A stretch of DNA of 64,000 bases, taken from assembly GCA_947579665.1 (NCBI GenBank), contig OX388349.1, positions 25,204,459-25,268,458 of the forward strand, read 5' to 3'. Every line of letters starts with the position of its first letter. The first letter of the stretch is position 1. The position numbers and the translations under genes are program-made. Under the pieces are notes generated by a model, which worked only from the letters and a program-made list of their open reading frames with translations, did no database searches and had not been told where the DNA came from. Below are positions 11,238 through 24,197 of this stretch, piece by piece. Source of the stretch: Sympetrum striolatum. Taxonomy: Eukaryota > Arthropoda > Insecta > Odonata > Libellulidae.

Positions 11238-11341
11238 ACATCGCTGAAGTTATTTCTCCGTTGACTCGATTTATTTTGTCGAAGGGAGTGATATATTCTG
11301 GACTGCGCAAGTCACCAAAGGCTTCTCAGGTTACTACATTG
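11238..11341 (+). CDS. Possible internal coding exon, function unknown
   Basis: A pyrimidine-rich acceptor (TCTTTCTTGCTTCGCAG) ends at 11237 and a strong donor (TTG/GTGAGTGTA) starts at 11342, leaving 104 bases. Only one frame is open: two bases complete a split codon, then 34 codons follow exactly to the donor. The peptide begins IAEVISPLTRFILSKGVIYS and ends GLRKSPKASQVTTL. I do not recognise it. For 34 codons in this base composition an open frame is not by itself significant, so the call rests on the paired splice signals. A non-coding exon or chance are the alternatives. No neighbouring exon was identified. Confidence 0.35.
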
Positions 11342-12227
11342 GTGAGTGTAAATGAAGTTCTATTTCACCTTCTAAGGATGAACTTTAATAATTCATAGTA
11401 AGGGGCTATGACAGATTTCGTTCGCGTTTTAATTATCTAGGTAATTTCGAACTGCAAATGATGGAATTTTACTTTTAAGATTTATTTACTTTGAAGCAAA
11501 AGATTCTTTGTATTACTAGTGCGTGGATGTTGCAATTTTAAGAGAGGTGCTGGAACTTAATGAAAAATACGGACATATCAATTTTATATTTCAAGCTCTA
11601 GTAGATAAAATAAATTTGCCTTCTTAGAATTTATTTCATATCATGTAAGAGTATTAATAAGATATTTCGCGAAAAAGTGTTTTTCTTCTTAAGTTCCTCA
11701 ACTTTCAGAATCTAATCGAAAACATTCTGCTATACCTCTTTATAATATAGTTTAACTCAGGAAAAATACTTTTTTATAAATTCTTTAGGATAAACGTGAT
11801 ATATTCTTTCATATTATTTGTCGATTTATCTTGAGTTCCTCCATATTTGGGTCTGATGAACGATATTTTTCTTTTCCTTATTACATTACGCCAAATAATC
11901 TGCATTAGTTTATGATATGGCTGTAAATACAATGTTTCAAATAATAATTGAAAACTGAATTACACCCTTGATGCATAGAAAATTATTTAAATACTAGCAA
12001 AATTGAAATATTTCGAGGAAATCGTGAAAATAGGAAACACTAAATTCTTCGAAGCTCTGATCAGTAAAACGTAATTCACAGCCTGGCGAAAGCATTATTA
12101 TCTAAATATTCGATTGGTTAAGTGCTTTAATTCCTTACGAGCAGAATTTTATCAATCGCTGTCCGTCTTGTTTTGGAAGTAAGTTTGACAAAAGACAAGA
12201 ATGTGTTTTCATAACTGTGCTGAATTA
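11342..12227. other. No recognisable gene or element
   Basis: AT-rich, intron-like sequence. No supported ORF. Confidence 0.55.
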
Positions 12228-12360
12228 GCCTCTCTATTAGCCTGAAGAAGAAACGACCAAAAGCACTTTTCTGTTTTGCGATTACTTTCCCTGTAACGTT
12301 TTGTCGATGCTTCGCCTATAAGTTCTGAACTGATGAACGCTTCGATTTCAAAGCTTCCTA
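12228..12360 (-). mobile_element. LINE fragment (reverse transcriptase tail)
   Basis: This block aligns with 34076-34250: both have GCCTCTCTA, CGACCAAAAG, CCCTGTAACGTTTTGTCGATG and TTCTGAAC in the same order. The 34-kb copy carries about 55 extra bases in the middle. That copy runs into a LINE 3' end, so this one is taken as a fragment of the same family, lacking the terminal hairpin. Confidence 0.5.
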
Positions 12361-13300
12361 TCTCCCAGTTATTCTCATCTTGGCCATATTGAAAAGGCCT
12401 TACTTAAATCAACTAAACATTCACCACCACATAAAGTTTTCCATGAATCTTACCAGTGAAAATCATCTCACCGTACAATCATCTTGATGCATACTTCCCC
12501 ACGTTTCCCCTGTCAATAGATTTACTCATAGAAAATCCTCCTTTTCCCTCTTTTCCATGCTCAATCCCTTTCCCATTCCTTCCCTCACCTTTGTTTCTTT
12601 TGAATCCCAGTGAAATATTTTCAGTGCGGACCATATCATTGTTTTCCCTCTCGAATATCGGTCTTGCGTTTGTTCCGATTGTTTAGAGATGTGTTAGAAT
12701 CCCTCAAATTGGTCGTATATTTGCTGTATTATTTACTTAATACATTTACCTCTGGGTGGAGTCTGTCCTTTTTTTCCTTAGAGCTAATTTATACATATAA
12801 AAATTTGTAATGTGAAAATATATAATTTATTCGTATTATGATAGAGAGATTGCTTAATCGATCAAAAATGCTTCACTGCAGACGATGGTCAATTAACAAA
12901 TTCTCTATGTTTGTTGATTGAAAGATAAGAACAAACAAGTTGCCAGTGGAAGGAAAAGCAAAGTGTTTGTGTGAGTTTTCCTGCTGTAGATCTTTTTTCC
13001 TTATACCATAGGGTTTTTTACAAACACCTCGAAAGTTTTCCCACCTATTTTTATTTATTTATGCATAATTTAAGTATAATTTATGTCTATATTAATACCA
13101 TTTAAGACTAGTAAGATTGAGGAAAAGACTTTTCAGCCTTTATCTCTTCTCAATAAGTATCTTAAGACATGCTCAAAAATATTTGTACAGCTATGCGCGC
13201 TATAGCGGTCTTTTCGAGTGGTTTTTCGCGTCAAATGTTTTATTCAAATCCTTCCGCTTTGTAAAAGGCCAGGAGTCGTAAGATGAGGACTGATCTCAAG
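12361..13300. other. No recognisable gene or element
   Basis: Pyrimidine-rich patches (12520-12610) and AT-rich DNA. The ORFs at 12456-12686 and 12610-12810 are low complexity. Confidence 0.5.
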
Positions 13301-13830
13301 GAATGCAAGAGGTAAAACTTGGCGAAATACACGTTTAAGTCCAGATTTGGAATATCGATTCCTCAATTAAACTGGACTACGGCCAATTCAAGTTCCACTC
13401 GCGATTTCCTGCAAGGCCGCTGCGGACAACAAAAGGGTGTCACAAATCGTGATGGCTTACACTTCCTTAATGAGGGTCAATGGTTAGACGAGCGAGAGAT
13501 TAGTGTGTAAGAATTTTGTTTCTTATGTTTACTTCTTTCTCGCTTTCTCAACGCCTCGCCCTACTTCTTCGCAGCATAGATAAAGGGGGCAATCGAGAAA
13601 AATGGCTCCGGAGTCGCCAAGGGAATTTATATCGTCCGATGGCCTTCCGTTGAGGAAGGTTGATAGGCTTCCACACCCGTTTCCTTCCTTATCCAGAAGC
13701 TATGTTCGAGACAAGAAACAGATCGTGCCCTCTTTAGAGTGGGATCTTAAGTTACGTGGAGGTGGATGGATACGTAAAATTGAATGGATTGGATGTAACT
13801 TGGAATGTGAGAAAACCTGACTTGGCGTAA
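13301..13830 (+). other. GC-balanced block with two unrecognised ORFs
   Basis: The base composition rises here and two plus-strand ORFs follow each other: 13319-13510 (63 codons) and 13602-13820 (72 codons, starting MAPESPREFISSDGLPLRKV). Neither matches a family I know and no splice signals join them. They could be exon, old transposon or chance. Confidence 0.2.
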
Positions 13831-16800
13831 TTTATACATACTTTTAACCGGGGGCGTATTTTAGCTATCGGTGGCCTGAGGGACAAAGGGGCCTCAGTAT
13901 TTGTATTGTATTTGTAGAATTATCAATAATTAGGTGTTCTGTTCGCGAAGGGTTGTTGTAAAGCCAGAGCTCAGAAGGAACAAGCAGTAACTTCCATCCA
14001 TTATTTTAAACTGTTTACCGAAGTAGCATCTTTAAGCAATGTTATTCTAAAATATGTTTTATTTCTCGAGATATACCTGCACAAATAGTAGTATATATGG
14101 AATTATTTGACTCAAAGTTCTCTCTCTCTCAGTTTTCGTTTTTATTTCCTGAAAACACGGCAAGAAATCTAGTAAACCTTCTTCCGTAAAACAAATTTGC
14201 TCGACAATAAATAATAGTGTAAACTAGATATGAAGTCGCCTCGGAGTGCACTGTTAAGGGGGCGATTAAATGTTTTTGACCATTTTGCGGCTTTCAAAAC
14301 TTCGAGATTTTTCGTAAAAAGGAGTTTCCGGTTATAAACTTCTTTGCATTTAGCTATAAAAAAGATTTTTTTGTAGTTATATTATAAAAAGTATGTGGAA
14401 AATTTATTAATAAATAGCAGAGTAAGTACATATTCAGAATAATTTAGGATTAGTGTTGCAGTTTGTAACTTTTTAGGTGTTTGCACCTCAAGCGGAGTTA
14501 AGTACGAGCAATTAATAAAAATGACATCGCGAATACCCCTATCCTACTGATGGGCGGCTGGCAAAATATGAATGCACCCTTGTCTTCTTTTCTAGTTATA
14601 TCTGTCGTTGATCGTGGAATACGGATATTTTAATGAGATGTCCAAGGATTTTACTTTCATGGTATCATTCTGGTATATTAGAGGCTTTTAGGATGGACGA
14701 AAATTTCTACTATGTATTTCGGATAGGTTTTTTCGCTAATAAATCGAAACAATTTAATGGAAGTTTTGATCTTCTTTATGTAAAATATTTCAATCTTATT
14801 TATATCCCTTTGCTAGGTGTGTGAGCCATGATGAGCTGTGAATCAGCTGTTGCTTTATAGTATAAAATTTATTAAAAAATCTGCAGATACGCAAATACTG
14901 AAAACCTGTTTCTTTTGAATGAAAATTACATTTTTATTTTCTTCGTTATTCATGGAAGAGGTGCACGGAAATTATAATTTCATTATTCGACTGAGTGCTA
15001 CGAGTGCTAATAATAATGAAAGAAAATTTTCTTGGTGAAGTTAATAATTGCCTTTAATTTGAGACATGTGGAGAAAATTTCATCAGACTCTCCTGAGGCT
15101 TTTAGTAGAAGAACGTTGAATAGATTAACGTTACACGATTATATTCTCTTTCCTCAGAGAAACTGTGTTTAAAATAAGAGACGGTTGACTCGCACTTGAT
15201 TTCTGTAATATATTCGATTATTTTTGTCATTTGATTTAGCTAGAAGAAGGTGTCTCGACATAGTTACAATCCGTCACCAAGACCTTTATAACCATTTGGC
15301 GCATTATTCTAAGTAATTTAGGGCGTTATTTACTCATATTTCTATGAGCTGTTGAAGCATTACTCAAAGTTGAAGTAGAATAAAACCACCTCTCGTTATC
15401 TTGAAAATTCTCCTTGAGTTATTTTTTTATTTAATGTAATCAATATGAACCGACCTCAATTCTTAGATACCATTAATTATATAAGCAGAAACTGTAAATT
15501 AATTCTAAATTATTTATCCGGACTCCTTTGAAAGATATTCTGAGGCAGAAAGACAAATTTGGTACGGATATAACAAGATAAGTTTTTCTTTAATGCCTCA
15601 GAAACTGTTACAGCGGCAAAGTTTTATTTCTACGGATTGAAACTCTCAAAATGCCCTGCTATGCTATATAATACGAGCCATTGTTTCTTGTATGATAAAT
15701 ATGCAAATTATTCCCAGATTTATGATATTCCCTTACGTTTTAATTTTAAACATATCTATTTTCGGAGTATAACATTCCGACAATTATTTGAAATAAAAAA
15801 TTTTAAATAACAATACGTTTTCTTGATTTTTATTTATCCTATCTGAGTGAAAAATGATTTAATTTTAAGAATTGATTTCTGTTGTTTTTAGGTCCCCTGC
15901 ATAGCATAATGTATTATTATATTAATGTAGTTATCAATTGATTTATTTTGATACTTAGATACGCTAACAACCATTCACAGATTACTTCAGTATGAATTGT
16001 CAAAGCTGACAACAAGATAATGATTTCCATTTAAGGACGCTATTTTTTTATAACAATGAAAGAGGACTTTACTTGAAAATCGCATGATTCACTATAGACT
16101 GAAATATTTAAATTTGTATGATGTTAATATCTAGGAAAGTATGATCTTAGTAAACGAAATATATTTTCTATATCTATATATCTTCAAAAACTAACTTATT
16201 CTTATTGAAATATTTTAATCACAGTACTTTTATATAATTCTCCACGATTCTGAAAAGTGAGGTTTAGCTATCTATAATATTTATTTTTCCATCGATTATT
16301 TAGTTTTATAAAGAAGTAGCTTTGCAATTTGACACACGATTTATGAACTTTCAGGATAGTAAAACTAGTGATTCTTCAATTTTCTTGAGCGAAAAAACGT
16401 TTCCTGTTTTAAAATTATAAATAAAATCTGTCGAATTTCGTTCAGCTTTATCATAATTTCTGAAAGGTATATTTCGCAATTTACATGGTTTTCCAGAAGA
16501 AGTAAGTCAAAATGGATGATAAGATTAATCATGAATGAATAATTGAAATAAAATTTTAGTTGGTAATTGGGGAAAATTTTATTTGCGCATATTTCATTTT
16601 TATTGTATTATTTTTATTTATTATATTTTACTCCGAACTCCAAATATGGAACCAGCATTCGACAAACGATTTAATTAATCAATTATTCGTTTAGGGAGGT
16701 AATTATTATATAAACTATGAATATGAACAACTAAATATATTAAAAATATAGTATTTATAACAAAAATGCAATTGGTTTCATGCATATCATAATTAAACAG

Positions 16801-16927
16801 TTATGTAAGACTTTTATGCGTGAAGAATTTGAATATTTAATTCATAATAATATTTAATAATATATATGAATTATATTGCTTGTATTTAATATTCATGTGC
16901 GAGTCTCATCGAAATTAAAATTTACCT
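13831..16927. other. No recognisable gene or element
   Basis: Very AT-rich, with long TA/AAT tracts. ORFs are short and low complexity. Confidence 0.6.
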
Positions 16928-17060
16928 GCATGGGTGCCTTTTTCTCCGCTAATCATCACCTAACGCGGCCGTTAAATTATCAGCCATAAATTATTCCGGC
17001 GGCTTCCCACGCTTTCATTTTAGTTACGCGCGGGCGGTGGAAAATATGCTCATAATTTGA
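16928..17060. promoter_or_regulatory. Candidate conserved regulatory block
   Basis: This compact segment is unlike its surroundings. GC-rich words (ACGCGGCCG, TTCCGGCGGC, TTACGCGCGGGCGG) alternate with homeodomain-type cores (TTAAATTAT, CATAAATTATT, GCTAATCATC). There is no ORF. The texture resembles clustered transcription-factor sites in developmental enhancers. Conservation cannot be tested from one sequence. Confidence 0.25.
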
Positions 17061-17649
17061 ACGCAAGAGGTGAGGGACAGAGATTAGGAGAGATAAAGCA
17101 GGGAAAAGGGCTCAGAAGAGAGAGGAGAGAAATTTTTAAGCTGAAGATCTTGTTGTTCTCGAGGGAAACAATGGTTATGACCGAGTTGAAATTAATTTAC
17201 GGAAATCATCTCATGTGATGGAATTCTAATCGAGAAAGCAAGCCAAAGTAACGGTCTGTGACATTATGCGAAATTTTTCACAGTTGATGATGATATTATA
17301 CGTAGCATCATCGAAAATTAGATACATATTTTAAAATGTTGAATTTTTTACGTTATATTAAATTTTATTCGATTTAAAATACAAATTACAGTTTTATAAT
17401 AATTATACCAGTAAAACCTTCCTGGGATTGGCTTAAAGAATTTCAAATAGGTATAATTTAACGTTCCCAAATACTTCTAATTAAATATATTGTCCAGGGA
17501 AGAATTTCATTGTTACAAAAGTCAGTGAATTAAAACGTTTAAGCCAAAGAAAGTAGAATAAATTAGAGTACAGGATTACTAAGTGCTGAGAAATGGAAAT
17601 GTAATAATTAGTAAATTAAATAAAAGTGTTTGCATATATCTTTGACTCA

Positions 17650-18017
17650 ACCTGAATAATAACCCGATGTCTGTGACATGAAATTCGAAAAAAAATTGAA
17701 CTGTGAAAAATGGACTTTTGATTTTTTTAGAACTTCATCTTTAACAATTGTTAATACTTGAAGATAGATCATCTCTTTATCATGATTAAATTCAAAGAAG
17801 GACCATCTCAAGTAAAATAATATCTAATTAAGTTACTTAGACCTTCACTTGGTGGAACTTCGTCTTAAACACACTAAAAAAACTGATAAGTTAACTAATA
17901 AAAATAAGTTTATATTGCTTATTTTATCTTATGTGATTTCAATGCCACATTTTAAAACTAGGATTGATATTCTTCTTTTAAAGATTTTCTGTGACATCGG
18001 GTAATATTTATTCCTGG
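17650..18017. mobile_element. Imperfect inverted-repeat element
   Basis: The left arm GAATAATAACCCGATGTC (about 17653-17671) and the reverse complement of the right arm (about 17990-18014, GAATAAATATTACCCGATGTC) match apart from a 3-base gap. They enclose about 330 bases of AT-rich non-coding DNA. MITE-like size; target duplication unclear. Confidence 0.4.
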
Positions 18018-18159
18018 AGCGAATTAAGTGCAAGAAGGGATTAGTGATTTAAGTGACTAACTTGCAAACAATTTACCGCTATCATTCCGCTAAAATATAT
18101 TTGCTGAGAAATTTACAAAATCATACTTTGCAATATACTTTTTTAGAAGTAAAAATATG

Positions 18160-18252
18160 TCAACTATACTTCTTTTCAGATAGTGCCAAAAATCTTGGAG
18201 TAACATTGAAGAATTCTCTCTGGAGTTTGTCGTTGCAAATACGTCAATTATA
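18160..18252 (+). mobile_element. LINE reverse transcriptase fragment
   Basis: The frame contains SDSAKNLGVTLKNSLWSLSL followed by QI. This matches the LINE segment after the RT catalytic core (K-x-L-G-V-x-L-D-x-x-L-x-W-x-x-x-I). The flanks do not extend the match. It is probably a short piece of a CR1/Jockey-like element, from a different family than the 35-kb LINE, which reads KYLSVTF at this point. Confidence 0.4.
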
Positions 18253-21200
18253 GCCTTATGATGGAAAGGTCCCTCTTGGGCTGGATCGTATGATTAGCAT
18301 TCGTTACCATTATCCGAACTGCTTTTTTTTTAGGAAAGACAAAGTTTCGGATATTTCCACAATCCAGAAAGAGTTGCGGAAAAAGTTTTTCAATTAAGAC
18401 CCATCGATGTGGAGTTGTCACAACAGACGTCATCGCGGATTTCTGCGTCACATCTGTATTTCTTGGCCGTCGCTGCAAAAACACATCTACTGCATTCTAT
18501 GAAGACATTAATTAAACTTCTTTGGCAGCGCTCGGCTCTTCTAGCAGTTTACCGTTCGGACTCAGTTACTAGGAACAAGAGCAGCTTCCATTTTTCGCAG
18601 GGCTTCTAACTAACTTTGGGAATTGAAAATCGGATTGCAATAAATAACAATTTGAATGCTGTTGATTAAATTTTGTGTATTTTTTAGTATTGGGTTTGAG
18701 TAAGTTTGAGAATGAAGGGAACAATCAATTCGCTAATGAACTTTACTTCAGCGTAAAGACCTAATATCGTAATGTTTGTCCCTTATATTTAACATCTATG
18801 CCTTTCCTTGATCAGGAAATTCTTTGAATTTATTTTTATGTAGAAAATATTGACATAGGTATATTCTCTTTCGCTTTGCATATACAAAGAAATTATTATG
18901 ATGTTATTTCCGGACTTTCTACCACATCCATTTTGACAATAATGAAGCAATACAGGCGGTTTTTCCCAAACTGTGTTAAGTACGGATATGATTATCATCG
19001 TGCTTATCGGATACACTATATTCGATCAGACATGAATAATGATAATATATCCACAATCTGAATTATCTGCATTTAAAATGGGCTTTTTTGAAGACACATT
19101 TTTCCATGTATTTCATAAAATGCTCCTTCATCGGCGATTTCTTCATTTACTGTACCAGACTAATATTACAATTCCAAGCTATTAGCAAAAAATTTTAAAG
19201 GAGTTGCCCACAATCTTCGTTTCTTTGAATATTTTTGTTAAAATGTCCAGTGAAAGTAAACAAAATAATCAAAACCACCGCCATTGTATTTGTAGTAAAC
19301 TTTCCGTAATACTTCTTCCCCACAAAATTTTAAAATGATCTGTTTTTACTTCATGCCCCTTGTTCCCGCGCGATTTGGGTGAAATTGCCTTTTTGCTCAA
19401 CAGTCCTCCTGAAAAGGATGTCTTTGTCCCAAAGAAAACCCTATTTCGGAAAAATGGCTTGGGTCTCCAGAAAGCGAAATATTTATTGCATTTTTTTGTC
19501 TTTAAAGGCAGGAAAGAACTCATATCCTTTTATAATTCCACTAGCGAAACTGCTGCCCAGATAAAAGAGGATAATCTCCTTACCTTCCATAATTGTAGCA
19601 TTGAGAAACGCCTTAACAACGCCTTTAAACAAAGGAATAATGCCTCAAGATAGACCTTTTCATTTCAAAGAAAAATCCGTTTTACTCGCTGGTAAAGAAA
19701 CATTAATGCATCACGCGAGCTTCACCGTAAACCGCAAATTACAGCCTCGCTCTTTAGCCATTCTCTTTAAAGAGGAGTATCCCTTGAGGAACAGGTTATG
19801 GAGGTGGTAGACATTGGAGTGTGATAAGGCGAAGGTTGGAAGAATTAAAAGAATCTCTTAATGCGATGCGGTGTTTTGGAAGGTTAGTATTTCTGGGAGG
19901 GAGGCCCTGTCGGAGCCGCAGAACCCACAAATCTCGCCGTTCATGACGTGCGACATCCGGAAACCCTTTCCCCTTTAGCGGTCCTTTTACCGTTGCTTCG
20001 TTTCTCGACCCCTTCATATTCCACGACCTCTCCTTTTCACCCATACGTTCCCTTTTTCTCTCAAGTCTTCCTCAAGTATACGCTTGCCTTCGTTATTTAA
20101 TGTTTCGTTTTATTTATTTAATTCATAAATATTAAAATGCAGGGCGGATTCATAATTATACGCATCAAATAAATATTACTGTTTCATTTTCATTTTATCA
20201 GTACACTTTTCAAGTTAAAATTTTCTATGAAGTATTTCTGCAATGAAAATATGATATTACTGTTTGCAATTTATGTATTTTTTACTCCATCTAAACGATT
20301 ATTTTCTTACTTTAATTTATGCATTTTTGCAAATTCATTGTACGCATAAAATAATTTGTACCTCGTTCTGTATGTACTTTATTACGTTGTTACTTGAAAA
20401 TGGGTTACATGTAAAGTAGCTTACCGTCATTTACTCTCAATATCTGATCTCACATAAAATATTTTCAGAGTATATATTATTTTCCACGTTTTTCTTTCTT
20501 CTCGTATCCATTTTGTTTTTCGTCTGCTACGCCTCTTTTTTCTTATACTGAGGTATTTTACATCCCCAAGTCGAGCTTTTATGTTTCCATATATTAGTGG
20601 TATATTTATTTTTAGTTCTTATTTTTGATGGTGGGTTTTCTAAAGGGGGACCCTAAGTGGTCGCATAAAAGAAATTGCCTACGGGTTCAGCCGTTAAATT
20701 TTAAGGAGGAAATGTTTTGCAGCGAAATATCTCTTTCTGAGGGAAACCTACGTAGATAAAAAGATGCGGAAGCGGTATGTGTGGAAATTATACTTTAAAG
20801 TATTTTCCAAGTAAGATGTTTCTCAACTGGTATGCCTTGGGGAATGGTGTTCCGCAAATAATGCCTTTATTGTTTGACAAATGTTTTGCAAAGAGATGGA
20901 TATTATTCCATCGAAAAAAGCGAACGAAATTAACTTGAAAGGGGTTTCATGTTCAATTTGAATTTACGAGGATAAGAAAGGAATTTTTTAATGTTCTAAA
21001 GGTCAGCTAAAATCAGCAAAGATATTGACTGGCATGTGGTGAAGTAATTTTGTAAAGCGAGACGAAATAAACTTTGAGAATCTCTGTTTTTATGAATTTG
21101 AGTAGAATGTATTCCTAGTGTAGCAGTTCGCAATGAATCAAGTAGCACTTACTTCATACTGAGAGTAACTTTTCTTATTCTTCCTGGTAATTAATTAAAA

Positions 21201-21799
21201 ATAATTTATAATGCACATTCATACATTCCTTCAATTGATAACATAGGGTCGAAGTCAAGTGCTTTACATTGTTAAAGTCTACCATAAGAAGCCTTAATAT
21301 TATAATATGATCAGTAATCATAACCTCTCCAAGTATATTTCTTATGGCGAATCTCATTTAATTTGTAATTCCTTCTATCTCCTATTTATTTCATAGCTTT
21401 GTCTCCTTACATCCTTTTCAAATTTTGTTTATTCGATCCCTCCAATCCAATCCAGATAATTTAGAATCAATATGATTTCTCATGAAAACTAAACAAATAA
21501 TTAATAAATTCATTTGAGATATTTAATAAACTATACCTAAGTGGGAATGAGTGGAAATGAGTTTGTTAGTGCGAATGTGGAATGTGAACAAGAAATACTG
21601 GTTTACTGAGGTGAAGGAGGATTTATTCTATTCTAATACATTTTACTTGACTTCTTTGTGATATTCGTTCTAATAAGCTGAGTGAGGTTTTCATGAGAAT
21701 ACTTAATATGACATCTACTACAATCTCATAAGCCATAACGTTTCTTTCTTACATAAAATAGGATTAACTTTAAATTTGATTCTATTTCTATTGATTCAG
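18253..21799. other. No recognisable gene; GC-balanced ORF-rich patch at 19.35-20.05 kb
   Basis: Within 19350-20045 the composition is more balanced. Overlapping ORFs run on both strands (19360-19653 plus, 97 codons; 19269-19523 minus; 19796-20044 minus), none recognised. The remainder is AT-rich without features. Confidence 0.45.
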
Positions 21800-22210
21800 T
21801 TTCGAGAAAGTGCAGCGTAAAGCGGTTCGTTTTGTTAAGAAATGCTACGATAAAAAAGCAAGCGTTACAAAAATGCTCTCAGACGTAGGTTGGGAATCCT
21901 TGAAAGAAAGGAGATTGGAAGCTAGGCTGCGATTGCTTAATAAATTCAGGGAAACTACATTTTCCAAAGATACAATCGGTATCATGCAACCCCCCTGCTA
22001 CGTCGGTCGATCCGATAATGACCGTAAGTTAAGAGAAATAGATGCTAGGACGAATCGTTTCAGAGATTCATTCTTTCCGCGAACAATACGTGACAACAAT
22101 CGAATAAGGAAGTAATTTAGATTCAACTGGTGTTTACACCCCCTGCCACACGCCGAAAGGCGGCTTGTAGGGTATTGTTGATGTATGTAGATGTAGATGT
22201 AGATGTATTT
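21800..22210 (+). mobile_element. 5'-truncated LINE, 3' end (CR1/L2-like)
   Basis: The ORF at 21810-22115 gives the C-terminal tail of a non-LTR reverse transcriptase: QRKAVRFVKKCYDKKASVTK, then MLSDVGWESLKERRLEARLR, and at the end SFFPRTIRD. It is truncated at about 21800, so no catalytic motif remains. The stop is followed by a short 3' UTR with a hairpin (CCCCCTGCCACACGCCGAAA and its pairing half GGCGGCTTGTAGGG) and a (GATGTA)n tail at about 22178-22206. Other copies of the family lie at 33980-34250, 35275-37790 and 53893-53975, all on the minus strand. Confidence 0.85.
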
Positions 22211-24122
22211 AATACTCAAATCCTCTGTTAATACGCAAAGTCAAAATTTACTATTAAAAGACAGTTATATAACGCATTAGATAATAATATATAATTTTAT
22301 AATATAATTAATTAAATATTTTAATCTAAGATTTTACGGTAAAGATCCAAATCATACCCAGCATTTGCTTCATAGTCATAGATTGTATCAAGAACTTCTA
22401 TTCACTTTCTCAGAAACTGTTTTTTTTTTATTTTTACATTTAGTGAGACGCGATCTCGGTCATTATTATAAGGAATATCGTATATACTCTCTTATGCATT
22501 TTTTTTGAAGCCCTTATCTGCGTAGATGTGGGCATTTTTATTTTATATCTCTTCTTTATGTTTTTTTTTCAAAAAGGGTAGCTGCAGTGGAAGTTTTGGG
22601 AAAAAATTCGTTTTATTAGGTTATATTCCGGAGAGTCATATTAACTTTACGATAATTAAACCTTTAAAAGTATATATGCATAGTATATAAAGAATGTGTT
22701 TGATACCTCTTTTGTCTCTTTGTTAGTAATAGTTCCTGGATATTCAGTTTCCAAGTCATTAATACTTACTTAATTAACCATTGAATAGGGATGTATGAGA
22801 GAATGAATTACTTCTTTAGTAAGGCTATTCATTAACATTTAAAGTATCGCCTGATTTCAATTCTTGAAATATCACCCATGTGTACAATGTTATATATTTA
22901 ATATATTATTCAAGTCTTTGAAAAATCTATTATTCAACGTAACTAGCTGACAAATTTAGCTAGTAAATCAATGAACTTTTTATTCCGGCAAAGTTATTTC
23001 CAGGTTTGACTCTCCTCCGCCTCAACCGGAATGTTAATATATGTGATTAGTTTATAGAGAGAACTCAAAATATAAAGATTGTGTTTGTGGGGAAGAATTA
23101 TCTCAGATTTATCAGTACATGCAATAAAGTTTGAACTCAGATATCAACAGGTTATAGAATCAAAATTGCAACAATTTTAAAACTATACAATACCAATGCA
23201 TATGTGGCTGAGAACTGTGAAATCTAAAGCCAATATCAAATTTGAGACTCAAAATTAAAACTATGTATAAAATGGTATTATACATTGATGCCATATCAAT
23301 TTTTAAATCAGTGTGTTTACATAAATACATATTGAATTCGATAAATATGATTTGCATGCATCACGTACATTCACTACTCCAGGTGAATACTTACACCTGA
23401 AATCATCATTAAAATTTATGTACTTAATGTAAGTAGTCAAGATAGGTAAATGCAATAGCAACTTATTATTATGACCTCAGTTAATGAATTAATGGAATAG
23501 TATTTATTTACTAAAGATTATTTTCGGTATATACATTTCTTATGCCGGATTGTACATGTCATTTTTTAACGGTATAGATTATCATTATTAATGAAATACT
23601 AGACAGTTTGTGACGCAGAGTAAACTGGTGTTTATTATTTATGAGTTGAGAGTTTATTATCCATCTCTTATAACTCATATTTAGCTTGTCCTCTTGTTAA
23701 GTCAGTTTTTCAATTTTTTCTGGAGTTTGTTTCTTAAATCGTATATTCCGGGAACAAGGAATTATAATGAATATCTTTCTTAGCATCCGCGCTGTGCTAG
23801 TTTATATTTTGTTGAGATAGTCTTCCTTTCGTTTCCGTCGCACGTAATTTCTGACGTTCAGGGAGGACTGGGACTTGTTGACGAGGTAACCAGGTCCCTC
23901 GTAACTGTCGGAGTCTGGGCAAAAATAATTCTCCGGTTCTTTTGGAAACAAAGTTCCTGGACGGAGACGTTACTTGGCTAAAACTTTGGGAGAGAGACAC
24001 TGGTGCTGGTCGCTGGGTCAGAGTTCGTTGTCGTGAAACTATGCTATTTTTATTTTATGACAAGAAAGAGAATTGAAGGATAGAGAAGGAAAGTCAGGAA
24101 AGAGTTGAAAACTTAATTCATG
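22211..24122. other. No recognisable gene or element
   Basis: AT-rich. A somewhat GC-richer patch near 23800-24010 has a 67-codon minus-strand ORF (23797-24000) without a known motif. Confidence 0.5.
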
Positions 24123-24197
24123 ACATTATGTTTGCCTTGTAATTTTTTTGTTGGGCGACCTTAAAACACATTAAATAAATAAATTACATTATGTTTG
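24123..24197 (+). mobile_element. 51-bp truncated retroposon with 12-bp target duplication
   Basis: The word ACATTATGTTTG occurs at 24123-24134 and again at 24186-24197. Between them lie 51 bases that end in a (TAAA)n-like tail (CATTAAATAAATAAATT) and contain TTGGGCGACCTTAAAACAC. This is the signature of target-primed reverse transcription of an extremely short 3' end. Confidence 0.75.

Noticed and set aside
19269..20044. Several overlapping ORFs taken as a possible gene
   Set aside because: Open frames occur on both strands at once, as expected from fewer stops in a GC-balanced patch; no frame is favoured.
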